Assembly: GCA_964570205.1 (NCBI GenBank) | Contig: CAZMXI010000045.1 | Location: 1 to 29,170 of the forward strand | Source of the DNA: CAZMXI01 sp964570205 | GTDB lineage: Bacteria; Planctomycetota; Phycisphaerae; Tepidisphaerales; Tepidisphaeraceae | Length of the DNA stretch: 29,170 nucleotides | Reading direction: 5' to 3' | In this document: piece by piece, positions 7,137-14,999 of the stretch | How positions within the stretch are numbered: the first letter of the stretch is position 1 | Layout: each line of letters starts with the position of its first letter | Notes under the pieces: generated by a model | The model's database searches: none | What the model was told of the DNA's origin: nothing | The model's input: only the letters and a program-made list of their open reading frames with translations | Made by a program: the position numbers and the translations under genes

Positions 7137-7664
7137 TCATTTGCCGTCGGAACCGGGGGACCGCTCGGGCCAGTCCTTGGCGTCGCGCAACATCTCGATT
7201 CGCTCCCGGGTATATCGGTTGCCCCGGTTGATGCCGGGGCAGCGCTGGGCGGCGCGGTTCCAGTTGTCCTGGCTGGCGAGGTTGCCATCCCAGAACGGCC
7301 AGGTGCGGCACTGAAGAGGGCGAACGGGGTAGATTGTGCAAACGCGCCGGGTATGGAGCACCTGACTGCCGTCGGCCGACTTGACGGGGATCTCCTTCAA
7401 GAAGGTGCAGTCGTAATTGCCCTGACTGTTGCGGTGCTCGTTAAGACTGTAGCGGGCGCCGAGGCGGCGGCAATGAAGTTCGATGACCTCGCGCCGGGTG
7501 AGTTCGAGGAATTCGGCCAGGCGGTCAATCTCGACGGAGCTGATCCAGACATAACCTGGACCGCCGGTACAGCAGTTTCCGCACTGCGTACAGGTGAAGC
7601 TGAGGCCTTCGGCGTACCAGGCGCGCTCGCTCTGAACGACATGAAGATGCATAGGGGGCATCAT
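7137..7664 (-). CDS. YkgJ-type cysteine-cluster (zinc/iron-chelating) protein
   Basis: 175 residues from the first ATG. The hallmark is FTCTQCGNCC (23-32), a CxxCxxCC cluster, followed by further conserved cysteines in YDCTF, CTIYPVRPLQCRTWPFW and RCPGI. This is the YkgJ/CxxCxxCC family, predicted to bind Zn or an Fe-S cluster, with no firmly known reaction. No signal peptide, so cytosolic. The start is uncertain: ATGs at 7664, 7661 and 7652 are all in frame and none has a clear ribosome site. It converges on the spermidine-synthase-like pair with only two bases between stops. Confidence 0.88.
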   Translation of the reverse strand: MMPPMHLHVVQSERAWYAEGLSFTCTQCGNCCTGGPGYVWISSVEIDRLAEFLELTRREVIELHCRRLGARYSLNEHRNSQGNYDCTFLKEIPVKSADGSQVLHTRRVCTIYPVRPLQCRTWPFWDGNLASQDNWNRAAQRCPGINRGNRYTRERIEMLRDAKDWPERSPGSDGK

Positions 7665-7770
7665 AGGGCATGGGACAGCGCACGGCCAATGGCCACGTGG
7701 CGTTGATGCCGTCGCGGGTCAGCGCAGGGCGAGGATCGCGGTATATAGAGATGCCCGCCGGGCGACCGCA

Positions 7771-7799
7771 TTGGACAAGCGGCGTCGTGTGGCGACAAT
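7771..7799 (+). promoter_or_regulatory. Possible promoter for the TIM-barrel isomerase gene
   Basis: TTGGAC (7771-7776), 17-base spacer and GACAAT (7794-7799) in the 202-base gap before the ATG at 7867. The matches are 3/6 and 4/6. Apart from this and a short GC palindrome near 7753, the gap shows nothing. Confidence 0.3.
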
Positions 7800-7866
7800 A
7801 CTGACGTTCCGGTCAGGGCGTTGTCTGTATGACAGAGGACGTTTTCAACCATAACAGGAGCGAAAG

Positions 7867-8745
7867 ATGGAGAGCAAGAAGAATCAGTGGACACGCCGGC
7901 AAGTGCTGGGCACAGCGGCAGTTGGCGCGATGGTGTGGGCGGTCCCGGGACGGCTGTTCGCGGCCGCGGGCAGGCAGATCCCGATTGCGGTGCAGCTTTA
8001 CTCGGTGCGGAACGACTGCGCAAAGGACCTTGACGCGGCATTGGCGGCCGTGGCCAAGATGGGCTTCGAGGGCGTCGAGTTCGCCGGCTATCACAAGTAC
8101 AACGGTAAGGCCAAGGAACTGAGGGCGAAGCTGGACGACCTGAATCTGAAGGTGGCCGGCACACACATTGGCGCGGGCACCCTGCGGGGCGATGCACTGA
8201 AGGGCACGATTGAGTTTCACCAGATCATCGGCTGCAAATTCCTCATCTGTCCCGGCGATGGCGCTTTCACCCACCCGGAGCGGAGCAAGGAATTGGCGGA
8301 GACGTTCAACAAGGCCGCGGAAATCCTCAAGCCCGTGGGCATGGCCTGCGGGTATCACAACCACACCGGTGAGTTCAAGAAGGGCGAGGGCGACAAGACG
8401 TACTGGGAGTTGTTCGCGGAGCGAACCAGCAAGGATGTAGTGCTTCAGCAGGACTGCGGCTGGACTGCCGCCGCCGGGTACGATCCGGTTGAGATGATGA
8501 AGAAGTATCCCGGGCGATACAGGACCACGCACTTCAAGCCCACCGTCGTGAAAAACGAGCCGGGCAAGAAGGCATATCTTGGCGAGGATTCGGTGGACTG
8601 GAAAGCGGTGATCCAGGCCTGCCGTGAGATCGGCGGAACCGAATGGATCATTATCGAGCAGGAGACTTATCCCGACGGCAAGTCGCCGATGGAATGCACG
8701 GCACTATCGATGGCCGGGCTGAAGAAGGTCTTGGCCGGGATGTAA
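7867..8745 (+). CDS. Tat-exported sugar phosphate isomerase/epimerase-like TIM barrel
   Basis: 292 residues. The twin-arginine signal is WTRRQVLGTAAVGAMVW with Arg10-Arg11 and probable cleavage near FAAAG (31-35). The mature part is an AP-endonuclease-2-type TIM barrel: PIAVQLYSVRND start, GFEGVEFAGYHKY, THIGAGTL, ACGYHNHTGEF, and a late IEQETYP containing the expected metal-ligand glutamate. Such proteins isomerise or epimerise sugars or inositols with a divalent metal; periplasmic versions are abundant in Planctomycetes. The exact substrate is unknown. AGGAG (7856-7860) lies six bases before the ATG. A strong terminator follows, so the gene stands alone. Confidence 0.9.
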   Translation: MESKKNQWTRRQVLGTAAVGAMVWAVPGRLFAAAGRQIPIAVQLYSVRNDCAKDLDAALAAVAKMGFEGVEFAGYHKYNGKAKELRAKLDDLNLKVAGTHIGAGTLRGDALKGTIEFHQIIGCKFLICPGDGAFTHPERSKELAETFNKAAEILKPVGMACGYHNHTGEFKKGEGDKTYWELFAERTSKDVVLQQDCGWTAAAGYDPVEMMKKYPGRYRTTHFKPTVVKNEPGKKAYLGEDSVDWKAVIQACREIGGTEWIIIEQETYPDGKSPMECTALSMAGLKKVLAGM

Positions 8746-8775
8746 GCCACGCTGCCCATCATATGTGACCGCAAA

Positions 8776-8812
8776 CGAGCCGCGGCGGGCTGATCGCTGC
8801 GGCTCGCTTTTT
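8776..8812 (+). terminator. Strong rho-independent terminator
   Basis: A 12-bp stem (8776-8787 with 8795-8806, one G-U pair) with a 7-base loop is followed by C and five T (8808-8812). It ends the TIM-barrel gene transcript. Confidence 0.88.
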
Positions 8813-8857
8813 GGGCGATGCGGCGAGCCCGTTTCGGGCACGGTCTGAGGAAGGACA

Positions 8858-9211
8858 ATGCGCCCCATGTCGGCAAAATATCTCATAGCGGACTTAACGA
8901 AGCTGGATGCAGTGCCGTGCCCGTGCGGGCATGCGCGACGCGCGTTTGCAGTGCCCGATAACGTCGCGGCGACGGTGCATCTGGTGGACATCAGCGCCGA
9001 TGCCCGCCCGCATTACCACAAGCGACTGACCGAGATATATTTGGTCCTGGAGGGGGAGGGGCACCTGGAGCTCGACGACAAGGTCGTGCCCGTCGCGCCG
9101 ATGACGGTGGTTATGATCCGCCCCGGGTGCCGTCACCGCGCTGTCGGCAAGCTGCGGATTGTCAACCTCGTAACGCCGCCATTCGACCCGGCCGACGAGT
9201 GGTTTGACTGA
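8858..9211 (+). CDS. Small single-domain cupin protein
   Basis: 117 residues. Cupin motif 1 is complete: HYHKRLTEIYLVLEGEG, with two His and the Glu for a metal. Motif 2 is visible as IRPGCRHRAVGK with its His. An N-terminal CPCGHARRAF adds two cysteines and a histidine. Cytosolic, no signal. Small cupins of this type bind a metal and act as dioxygenases, isomerases or sugar-binding sensors; which applies cannot be said. The start at 8858 has GAGGAAGGA just upstream; a second ATG at 8867 is less well placed. It is separated from the preceding gene by the terminator. Confidence 0.85.
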   Translation: MRPMSAKYLIADLTKLDAVPCPCGHARRAFAVPDNVAATVHLVDISADARPHYHKRLTEIYLVLEGEGHLELDDKVVPVAPMTVVMIRPGCRHRAVGKLRIVNLVTPPFDPADEWFD

Positions 9212-9337
9212 AGGTCCGAGAACGCCGCCCCGCATGATCGCCCAACGCATCGAACAATATGGATATGTGCCCAAAGTGCCCGCCCGGCATGGTCGATGAG
9301 GGGAGTAGATCGATCAATCCTGCGTAGGGAGGTGCTC

Positions 9338-9775
9338 ATGGCGTTGGCACAGAAACTTCTGCGGCAAGTCGTCCCGATGGTCGAGGGCGATCCCCTTCAA
9401 CCCGAGACCGCCGGGCGTCGCGCGGCGACTCGGGCGGAATGCCCACTGATGGCGATTCTCCTTCAAGAAGGGAACGGCGAGCCGGCGGCGGTGTCGCTGA
9501 TCGACGTCTCGTCGGGCGGCGTGGGCTTCACGCACAGCAAACCGCTTCAAGTCGGAGAGGACTTCCTGATCGGCCTGCCGCGGCAATCGGCGCCGCTATT
9601 GTGGCTGAAATGCACTGCCTCACGCTGCGATCCATGCTTTGGAGATCTACATACCATTGGGGCAAGGTTCGTCGGAGTAGCAGACGCCCCTCCGCAATTC
9701 AGCGGCCGCGCTACAGCGGCACAATCACAGGCCGATTGCAGCCCGGCGCTCATCCGCCAGGCCATCCTCCGTTGA
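9338..9775 (+). CDS. PilZ-domain protein, probable cyclic di-GMP receptor
   Basis: 145 residues from the ATG at 9338, chosen because GGGAGG (9327-9332) lies five bases upstream; an in-frame ATG at 9296 lacks this. Both halves of the c-di-GMP signature are present: RAATR (Arg28, Arg32; RxxxR) and DVSSGG (Asp56, Ser58, Gly61; DxSxxG). A PilZ beta barrel follows to about residue 115, then a Gln/Ala-rich tail. Single-domain PilZ proteins control motility, adhesion or polysaccharide export. No partner enzyme is adjacent. The gene ends 27 bases from the end of the convergent gene at 9803. Confidence 0.82.
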   Translation: MALAQKLLRQVVPMVEGDPLQPETAGRRAATRAECPLMAILLQEGNGEPAAVSLIDVSSGGVGFTHSKPLQVGEDFLIGLPRQSAPLLWLKCTASRCDPCFGDLHTIGARFVGVADAPPQFSGRATAAQSQADCSPALIRQAILR

Positions 9776-9802
9776 GTGTGCGCGCCGGCGGCAATCGCCC
9801 GT

Positions 9803-11431
9803 TCATCGCCCGTCTCGCCTTGAATCCGAGGCGCCGACTTCGATGCGCTGCTCGACTCCCGCACGAAGGCTGACGGGCACGCCCTCGCGAAGCGATCGGC
9901 CGGCCTTTGTTTCGCGGACCGATCCGGCTTCGTCCACCCATTCATACCGCTGGTCGGATTGGACGGTGAACCACTCTGGGAATTGATTGATGCGCGGATA
10001 ATCGATCGGCAGGCGCATGTTCTCGCGGTGCCGCGGGCCATCAAAGAGTATCTGGCCGGTCCAATCCTTGCCGGCCCGGATGCTGAGGTAGAGCGTTCCA
10101 TCCCGTTGCACAGCGCCGAAGACGACATCCTCCCGCCACGGGCGGATGGTGATGCCCTGCGTCTTCCACAGGCAGTACATGATCGTCGTGCGGGCGAAGT
10201 TGCCGTCGCCGTGCCATCCCTCGATCACTCCGTCGGGCTGCTGTTTGGCCCACATGACCTGCATATCGTGATCGACCCAGCGCGCTGCCGACTCGACAGG
10301 CTCGCGGTTGTAGAGGTTCAGCGCACTTTCGATCGAATCGGCGTGGCCATCGGCCGAATCGCGATCGTCGCCTTCCCATTTGTAGTTGCGGTAGTGCTCA
10401 TTGAGGCAGGACAGCGCCTTGAGAACCGCATCGCGATAGGCCGGCCGATTGTCCAGTAGATGCACGGCGTAATGGGCGTTGAGGTTATAACCCCAGGTAT
10501 CCGCTATGGCCTTGCCGATCGGCTTGCCCGCCTTCGGATCGATGGCGTCGTACAACAGGCCATGCTCGTTGCGGCCGACTTCGAGAATGCGGTCGAGCAT
10601 CTCGTGGATGGGCTTCTGATACTGCTTCTTCTTCTCCGGCATGGCGAAGTGAACGGCCACATACAACTCGACAAGGCCGGACACGATTTCGCATCCATGG
10701 TCACGCAGGCGGAGGCTGGCCAGATCGCGGGTGGGGTGGCGGTTGCCCAGCAGGTAATAGTCGCCGAGACGAATGGCGTAGTCGAGATACTTCCGGTCGC
10801 CTGTGATCCAGTAGATGCGCGACAGCGCCTGGAGCTGGTCGCCCTGCACCTCGATATTGCTGGAGGTGATCTTCCCGAAGGGCGTATCAATCCCGGCGTG
10901 CCGCCACATGTCATCCATGATCTCGATCATGCGGTCGCGCCACGGGCTTGGCCCCAGCCACTCGGTCAGCGGCAACAGGCCATCCTTGATGTACTCGGCC
11001 GCGCCGAACATGATCCGGTCCATATTCGGCTCGGGATACTCGAACGCCTGCTTCTTAAAGGACCATGCATCCGGGAGGTTGCCGATGCGATTCGTCAACC
11101 TGTGCTCCGTGCGCAGAATGTCGAGCATCCGGCCATCGAACGTGGGGCGATCCACGATGGCGGCCGTCAGGACCATGAACGGATAATTGTCTGCTGCGCT
11201 GTCCTGGATGACCCAGATGGGCGTCGAGGTGTTGCGCGGAATCAAACCCGTTTTCGGGTCGGCCAGCTTCGCCCAGCCAGCGACAAATCGCTGGCAGCGA
11301 TCGAAGCCCTCATTGGCAAGCCTGCCGTTGGCGGCGGCCTGCTGGAAGAGCGCCTCCGGATCGGCCGCCAGGCAAAGTGGTGAGATAACCAAGAACGCGA
11401 AAAGGGAGATATTCGCGATGCGATGTGGCAT
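9803..11431 (-). CDS. Secreted protein, probable (alpha/alpha) toroid, carbohydrate-active enzyme-like
   Basis: 542 residues from the ATG at 11431; a further 12 codons upstream are open but the signal peptide MPHRIANISLFAFLVISPLCLA begins here. The central ~400 residues are rich in helix and aromatics with repeated D/W/Y motifs (IYWITGDRKYLDYAIRLGDYY, TWGYNLNAHYAVHL, GWHGDGNFAR). This resembles six-hairpin glycosidases and polysaccharide lyases, and the C-terminal ~120 residues look beta-rich. I cannot assign a numbered glycoside hydrolase or lyase family. It lies 51 bases downstream of the beta-barrel gene on the same strand, so co-expression as a glycan uptake or degradation pair is possible but inferred. 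Confidence 0.75.
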   Translation of the reverse strand: MPHRIANISLFAFLVISPLCLAADPEALFQQAAANGRLANEGFDRCQRFVAGWAKLADPKTGLIPRNTSTPIWVIQDSAADNYPFMVLTAAIVDRPTFDGRMLDILRTEHRLTNRIGNLPDAWSFKKQAFEYPEPNMDRIMFGAAEYIKDGLLPLTEWLGPSPWRDRMIEIMDDMWRHAGIDTPFGKITSSNIEVQGDQLQALSRIYWITGDRKYLDYAIRLGDYYLLGNRHPTRDLASLRLRDHGCEIVSGLVELYVAVHFAMPEKKKQYQKPIHEMLDRILEVGRNEHGLLYDAIDPKAGKPIGKAIADTWGYNLNAHYAVHLLDNRPAYRDAVLKALSCLNEHYRNYKWEGDDRDSADGHADSIESALNLYNREPVESAARWVDHDMQVMWAKQQPDGVIEGWHGDGNFARTTIMYCLWKTQGITIRPWREDVVFGAVQRDGTLYLSIRAGKDWTGQILFDGPRHRENMRLPIDYPRINQFPEWFTVQSDQRYEWVDEAGSVRETKAGRSLREGVPVSLRAGVEQRIEVGASDSRRDGR

Positions 11432-11482
11432 ATCCGCACTGTACCAAGCCGGCAACAGTCGCGGCAAATCCGGCAGGCATCA

Positions 11483-12460
11483 TCAGAAGCTGATCTCCAC
11501 GCCAGCGCGCAGATACGGGGCATCGTCGAGCTCGACAAGCTGGTGATCATCACGCGAGTCGAAGCCGGAGGAAAATTCCTGGCTGAACGCATACCCGCCG
11601 GCGAAAACCACGCGAAGGCCATCGCCAGCCATCCAGCGCAAACCCGCCTCGACGCGCCGCTGTTGAAACAGAAGTCGGTCGTTGTTCTCTTCCAGTTCAT
11701 CCAGATGGAAGGCGTCGGTTCGGCGGTCCAGTTCGGCGAAGACCGCCCAGTGGCGGTCGATCTTGTAGGTCAGTCGAGCGGTGATGTCATACCATAGCAG
11801 TGCACGCGCCTCGATCGTCCACCGGTCATCAGGCCGCCACACCACGCTATTGATCGGAAACCCGAGCGTCAGGCTGACTGTTTCCGCGGGCTTGAAGGTG
11901 TACGCAATGCCGGGCAACGGAATGTCAGGAAAGACCGGCCGGTTGCCATCATAATCGAGCAGGAGCACCAATTGGCGGTTCTCGTCCATGCGCTTCGTGA
12001 AGCTGAGCGAACCCCGGGCATACCAGCCCTGGCCATCTGAGAAAGATGTGTCGCCCGCATAACCCAGGCCGAGCGTGAAAGCGGTTGTCCAACCATTGGA
12101 TTCCTCGAAGATCATTCCAGCGCCGATGGATTGATCGGTTAAACGGTCAGGAATGGCAGCCGTCTCGCTCGAGAAATCCAAATACTTCAATTCGTAGCCC
12201 AGCCGTAGTTCCGGTTTGCTCTTGGGCATCAGGCTGAACCGTCCACGAGACTCGTAGATGCTCAGATCGACGTCGGCGTCATCCTCGGTCTCAGTCTGGC
12301 CGAAAACACGGGCGTCGGCGGACATCTCGAAGGCCCTGTCCTTTGGCAGGTTCCGAAGAACCAGCGCCGGGCCAGTCTGCGCAACCACGGCCCGTGCAAG
12401 AACCACGACCAGGGCAGCCACGACAGCCACAAGGCGACCGGCCCGCATCTGTATCCGCAT
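11483..12460 (-). CDS. Predicted outer-membrane beta-barrel protein
   Basis: 325 residues from the ATG at 12460, where AAGGAGAA (12465-12472) is well spaced; an upstream extension to 12538 has no signal sequence. A cleavable signal (about 1-27, ending VVAQ) is followed by many alternating amphipathic strands of about ten residues with aromatic girdles, for example GRFSLMPKSKPELRLGYEL and WYARGSLSFTKRM. It ends in Phe (GVEISF), the C-terminal signature recognised by the BAM complex. It may belong to the planctomycete outer-membrane families of unknown function (perhaps DUF6268), an unverified guess. It is upstream of the secreted toroid-like protein. Confidence 0.78.
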   Translation of the reverse strand: MRIQMRAGRLVAVVAALVVVLARAVVAQTGPALVLRNLPKDRAFEMSADARVFGQTETEDDADVDLSIYESRGRFSLMPKSKPELRLGYELKYLDFSSETAAIPDRLTDQSIGAGMIFEESNGWTTAFTLGLGYAGDTSFSDGQGWYARGSLSFTKRMDENRQLVLLLDYDGNRPVFPDIPLPGIAYTFKPAETVSLTLGFPINSVVWRPDDRWTIEARALLWYDITARLTYKIDRHWAVFAELDRRTDAFHLDELEENNDRLLFQQRRVEAGLRWMAGDGLRVVFAGGYAFSQEFSSGFDSRDDHQLVELDDAPYLRAGVEISF

Positions 12461-12538
12461 CGAATTCTCCTTCCCCGGCCAACGACGGCGACTTCGTGAA
12501 AGTGGCAACACTGTAGGCGGCATCCGGCCAAACGGCAA

Positions 12539-12721
12539 TTATCCCTGCGGAGTCACCAGCTCGCCAAGGCGCCGGGCGCGATGCTCGACGACGCCCCGCG
12601 AGGTGTATGCCATCGCGGCGTACCACTCTCCGGTCGCCGCGGCCTGCCCGCAACCAAGAGCCGCATCGAGCGGTATAAGGGACATGAACACCGCCCCGAC
12701 CTGCCATTCGCGCAAATCCAA
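12539..12721 (-). CDS. Doubtful short open frame, possible gene fragment
   Basis: 60 codons from a TTG, with GC-rich third positions and protein-like composition (for example GEWYAAMAYTSRG). No ribosome site is seen and the frame is blocked by a stop just upstream at 12740-12742. It may be a gene remnant or a shadow. No family is recognised. Confidence 0.2.
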   Translation of the reverse strand: MDLREWQVGAVFMSLIPLDAALGCGQAAATGEWYAAMAYTSRGVVEHRARRLGELVTPQG

Positions 12722-12851
12722 TGACGCGCGCAGCGGTGGTTATCATGGTGCTCTCCGCCGTCTTTCGGGCAGGCAGAACCCGAGCGTCAACGCCGGCAGC
12801 CCGTCGTACATGTATGTGGACCATGTGCGCGCCTATGCCAGGCAGCGCTGA
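12722..12851 (+). pseudogene. Remnant of a secreted glucanase/lectin-like gene
   Basis: The ATG at 12722 opens a signal-peptide-like start (MTRAAVVIMVLSAVF). In another frame the same stretch ends at 12851 with PSYMYVDHVRAYARQR, a C-terminus very like the closing strand of GH16 or LamG-type beta-sandwich proteins (typically MYVDYVRVY). A start and an end joined out of frame within 130 bases suggest that the body of the gene was deleted. Without homologues this remains an inference. Confidence 0.35.
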
Positions 12852-12875
12852 ACCCAATCGCACAGGAGCCGTCTC

Positions 12876-14573
12876 ATGAGAAGCGCACCCATCGCCTGGA
12901 TCACGATGCTGGCGTGGCCCCTCGCGTGCCAGGCCGCCGCTCCCGACTTCGGGCCCAATGTGCTGATCTTCGATCCCGCCACGCCCAACCTCCAGGCGCG
13001 GGTCGACGCCATCTTCAAGCAGCAGGAACGCAGCCAGTTCGGCGCCCAGCGATACGCGTGCCTCTTCAAACCCGGCAAGTACAACCTCGATGTGCAGGTG
13101 GGCTTCTACATGCAGGTGCTGGGCCTGGGCCGGTCGCCCGATGATGTCGCCATCACTGGCGCGGTCCGCTCCAAGGCGCGCTGGATGCGGAACAACAACG
13201 CCACCTGTAACTTCTGGCGGACCGCCGAGAACCTCTCCGTAACCCCCACGCTGGAGAACAACGTCAACATCTGGGCCGTCTCGCAGGGCGCGGCCATGCG
13301 CCGGGTTCACATCATGGGAGACATCAACCTCTGGGATGGCGGCTGGTCCAGCGGCGGGTTCCTCGCCGACTGCAAGATCGACGGCCAGATCAACTCCGGC
13401 TCGCAGCAGCAGTGGTTCTCACGCAACGACCAGTGGGGCAAATGGGTCGGCGGAAACTGGAACATGGTCTTCGTCGGCACGGCCAACCCGCCCCAGGGCC
13501 GCTGGCCCGCCCCGCCCTACACCGTGATCGACAAGACGCCGGTGATTCGCGAGAAACCGTATCTCTTCGTCGACGAGGCCGGGCGATACTTCGTCATGGT
13601 CCCCGATCTCAGAACCAGCGCACAGGGCATCACCTGGTCCGCCGGCCCCACCCCGGGAAAAGCCCTTCCCATCGAGCAGTTCCACGTGGCCCGGTCCGAC
13701 CGCGACAGCGCCGCCAGCCTCAACGCCGCCCTCGCCTCGGGCAAGCACCTGCTCCTCACGCCGGGCGTCTATCGCCTGGACGCCGGCCTTCGCGTCACCC
13801 GGCCGGGCACGGTGATGCTGGGTTTGGGTTATGCGACCCTGGCCCCGGACAAGGGAACCGCCGCCCTGGAAATCGCCGATGTGGATGGCGTGAAGGTGGG
13901 AGGAATTCTGCTCGATGCCGCTCCAACCGCTTCGCCCGTGCTGCTGAAGGTGGGCGAACCCGGCAAGTCCGCCTCCCACGCCGCCGATCCCATCTTCCTC
14001 CACGACATCTACTGCCGCGTCGGCGGCGCGGGCGTCGGCGTCGCCGATTGCATGGTCATCATCCACAGCAACGATGTCGTCGGCGACAACTTCTGGCTCT
14101 GGCGCGCGGACCACGGCCAGGGCGTCGGCTGGAATGTGAATCGAAACAGGCACGGCCTTATCGTCAACGGCAACAACGTCACCGTCTACGGCCTGTTCGT
14201 CGAGCACTGCCAGGAATACCAGACCCTGTGGAACGGCAATGGCGGGCGTGTCTATATGTACCAGTCCGAAATGCCCTACGATCCGCCCGGCCAGGATGCG
14301 TGGCGGCATGGCTCGGTGAACGGCTATGCCTCCTACAAGGTCGCCGACACGGTCACCACGCACGAGGCCTGGGGCCTGGGCGTCTACTGCGTCTTTCAAC
14401 GCGCTCCGGTCATCGCCGATAATGGAATTGAAACACCGACCGGCCCCGGCATCCGGATGCATCATATGATCACGGTCCGCCTCGGCGGCGGGCAACCCGG
14501 CAGCGGCATCCGCAACGTCATCAACAATACCGGCGGCCCCGTCATCACCACCATGAAGGCCATCGTTGACTGA
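12876..14573 (+). CDS. Secreted right-handed beta-helix protein, glucanase-like
   Basis: 565 residues. A signal peptide (about 1-20, cleavage near CQA) leads into a two-lobed parallel beta-helix protein. Features include LFKPGKYNLDVQVGFYMQVLG, GWSSGGFLADCKIDG, QQQWFSRNDQWGKW, LLLTPGVYRLD and WRADHGQGVGWNVN, with periodic GLFVEHCQEYQTLWNGNGGR coils. From memory this matches a family of secreted actinobacterial proteins often labelled coagulation factor 5/8-type or adenylyl cyclase; those labels are probably misleading, and the fold resembles GH55-like glucanases. No F5/8 domain is present here. AGGAG (12864-12868) lies seven bases before the ATG. It stands alone, just after the scar of another glycan-related gene. 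Confidence 0.75.
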   Translation: MRSAPIAWITMLAWPLACQAAAPDFGPNVLIFDPATPNLQARVDAIFKQQERSQFGAQRYACLFKPGKYNLDVQVGFYMQVLGLGRSPDDVAITGAVRSKARWMRNNNATCNFWRTAENLSVTPTLENNVNIWAVSQGAAMRRVHIMGDINLWDGGWSSGGFLADCKIDGQINSGSQQQWFSRNDQWGKWVGGNWNMVFVGTANPPQGRWPAPPYTVIDKTPVIREKPYLFVDEAGRYFVMVPDLRTSAQGITWSAGPTPGKALPIEQFHVARSDRDSAASLNAALASGKHLLLTPGVYRLDAGLRVTRPGTVMLGLGYATLAPDKGTAALEIADVDGVKVGGILLDAAPTASPVLLKVGEPGKSASHAADPIFLHDIYCRVGGAGVGVADCMVIIHSNDVVGDNFWLWRADHGQGVGWNVNRNRHGLIVNGNNVTVYGLFVEHCQEYQTLWNGNGGRVYMYQSEMPYDPPGQDAWRHGSVNGYASYKVADTVTTHEAWGLGVYCVFQRAPVIADNGIETPTGPGIRMHHMITVRLGGGQPGSGIRNVINNTGGPVITTMKAIVD

Positions 14574-14705
14574 CGCCGGCCTCTCCCCGCCTTTCCCGCC
14601 ACCGCATCCCTCAAAGCCGTTGCGGCCTACCGCCAAGTACTCCACCATCCCGCACGATTCTCCTCCCAATTAAAGCATAAAAAAGAAAAAAAGTTTGCAT
14701 AAGTG

Positions 14706-14734
14706 TGAACATTTATCCGCCCCGAGCGTATATC
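14706..14734 (+). promoter_or_regulatory. Orphan promoter with A-tract upstream element
   Basis: TGAACA (14706-14711), exactly 17 bases, then TATATC (14729-14734). An A-rich stretch (14668-14692) lies where an UP element would contact the RNA polymerase alpha subunit. No gene follows on this strand, so a non-coding transcript or an antisense transcript into 15000-17135 is possible. Confidence 0.42.
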
Positions 14735-14763
14735 TACCAGAGAACATCGCTCGCCCGCCATCC

Positions 14764-14798
14764 CGCACCGCGTCGGTGCGACTTGGCCGGCGGCCAAC
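14764..14798 (+). ncRNA. Tandem hairpins, possible small RNA element
   Basis: CGCACCG-CGT-CGGTGCG (14764-14780) and TTGGCC-GGC-GGCCAA (14784-14798) are two perfect stems three bases apart, about 25 bases after the likely start of the orphan promoter. No known RNA family is recognised and the transcript end is undefined. Confidence 0.25.
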
Positions 14799-14886
14799 GA
14801 AAAGGGCGGCCCCATGCTCCCGGCCTCTGACGAATGCCCCTCATTTCCCCCAATCCACTTCCCCTCAAACACTTACACCTCATCCA

Positions 14887-14913
14887 TGTCCCATTTTGTC
14901 CCAAAATGTCCCA
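14887..14913. repeat. Triple TGTCCCA repeat with 10-bp period
   Basis: TGTCCCA occurs at 14887, 14897 and 14907, one DNA helical turn apart. The same site contains CATTTTG-TCC-CAAAATG, a 7-bp inverted repeat. The layout suggests a protein-binding array. Confidence 0.6.
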
Positions 14914-14999
14914 CAGTACCGATCCCACTTCACCCTATCTGGGTGCACCTGTGGGCCCATCTCCTTCCCACACCCTCGTGTCGTCGATCACTCGCATCA

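Larger units (their letters stand above)
14574..14999. other. Gene-free stretch between convergent genes
   Basis: 426 bases without a convincing gene. It holds an A-rich tract (14668-14692), a promoter-like element (14706-14734), two adjacent hairpins (14764-14780, 14784-14798) and a triple heptamer repeat (14887-14913). It could encode a small RNA. Open frames crossing it have poor composition. Confidence 0.6.

Noticed and set aside
5974..7341. 455-codon minus-strand open frame opposite the second spermidine-synthase-like gene
   Set aside because: Arg/His/Pro-rich composition and no motif; the plus-strand gene has a full SAM-binding motif set and a good ribosome site.
13419..14669. 416-codon minus-strand open frame opposite the beta-helix gene
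   Set aside because: Gly/Val/Asp-rich low-information translation, no ribosome site; the plus-strand protein has clear family motifs and a signal peptide.
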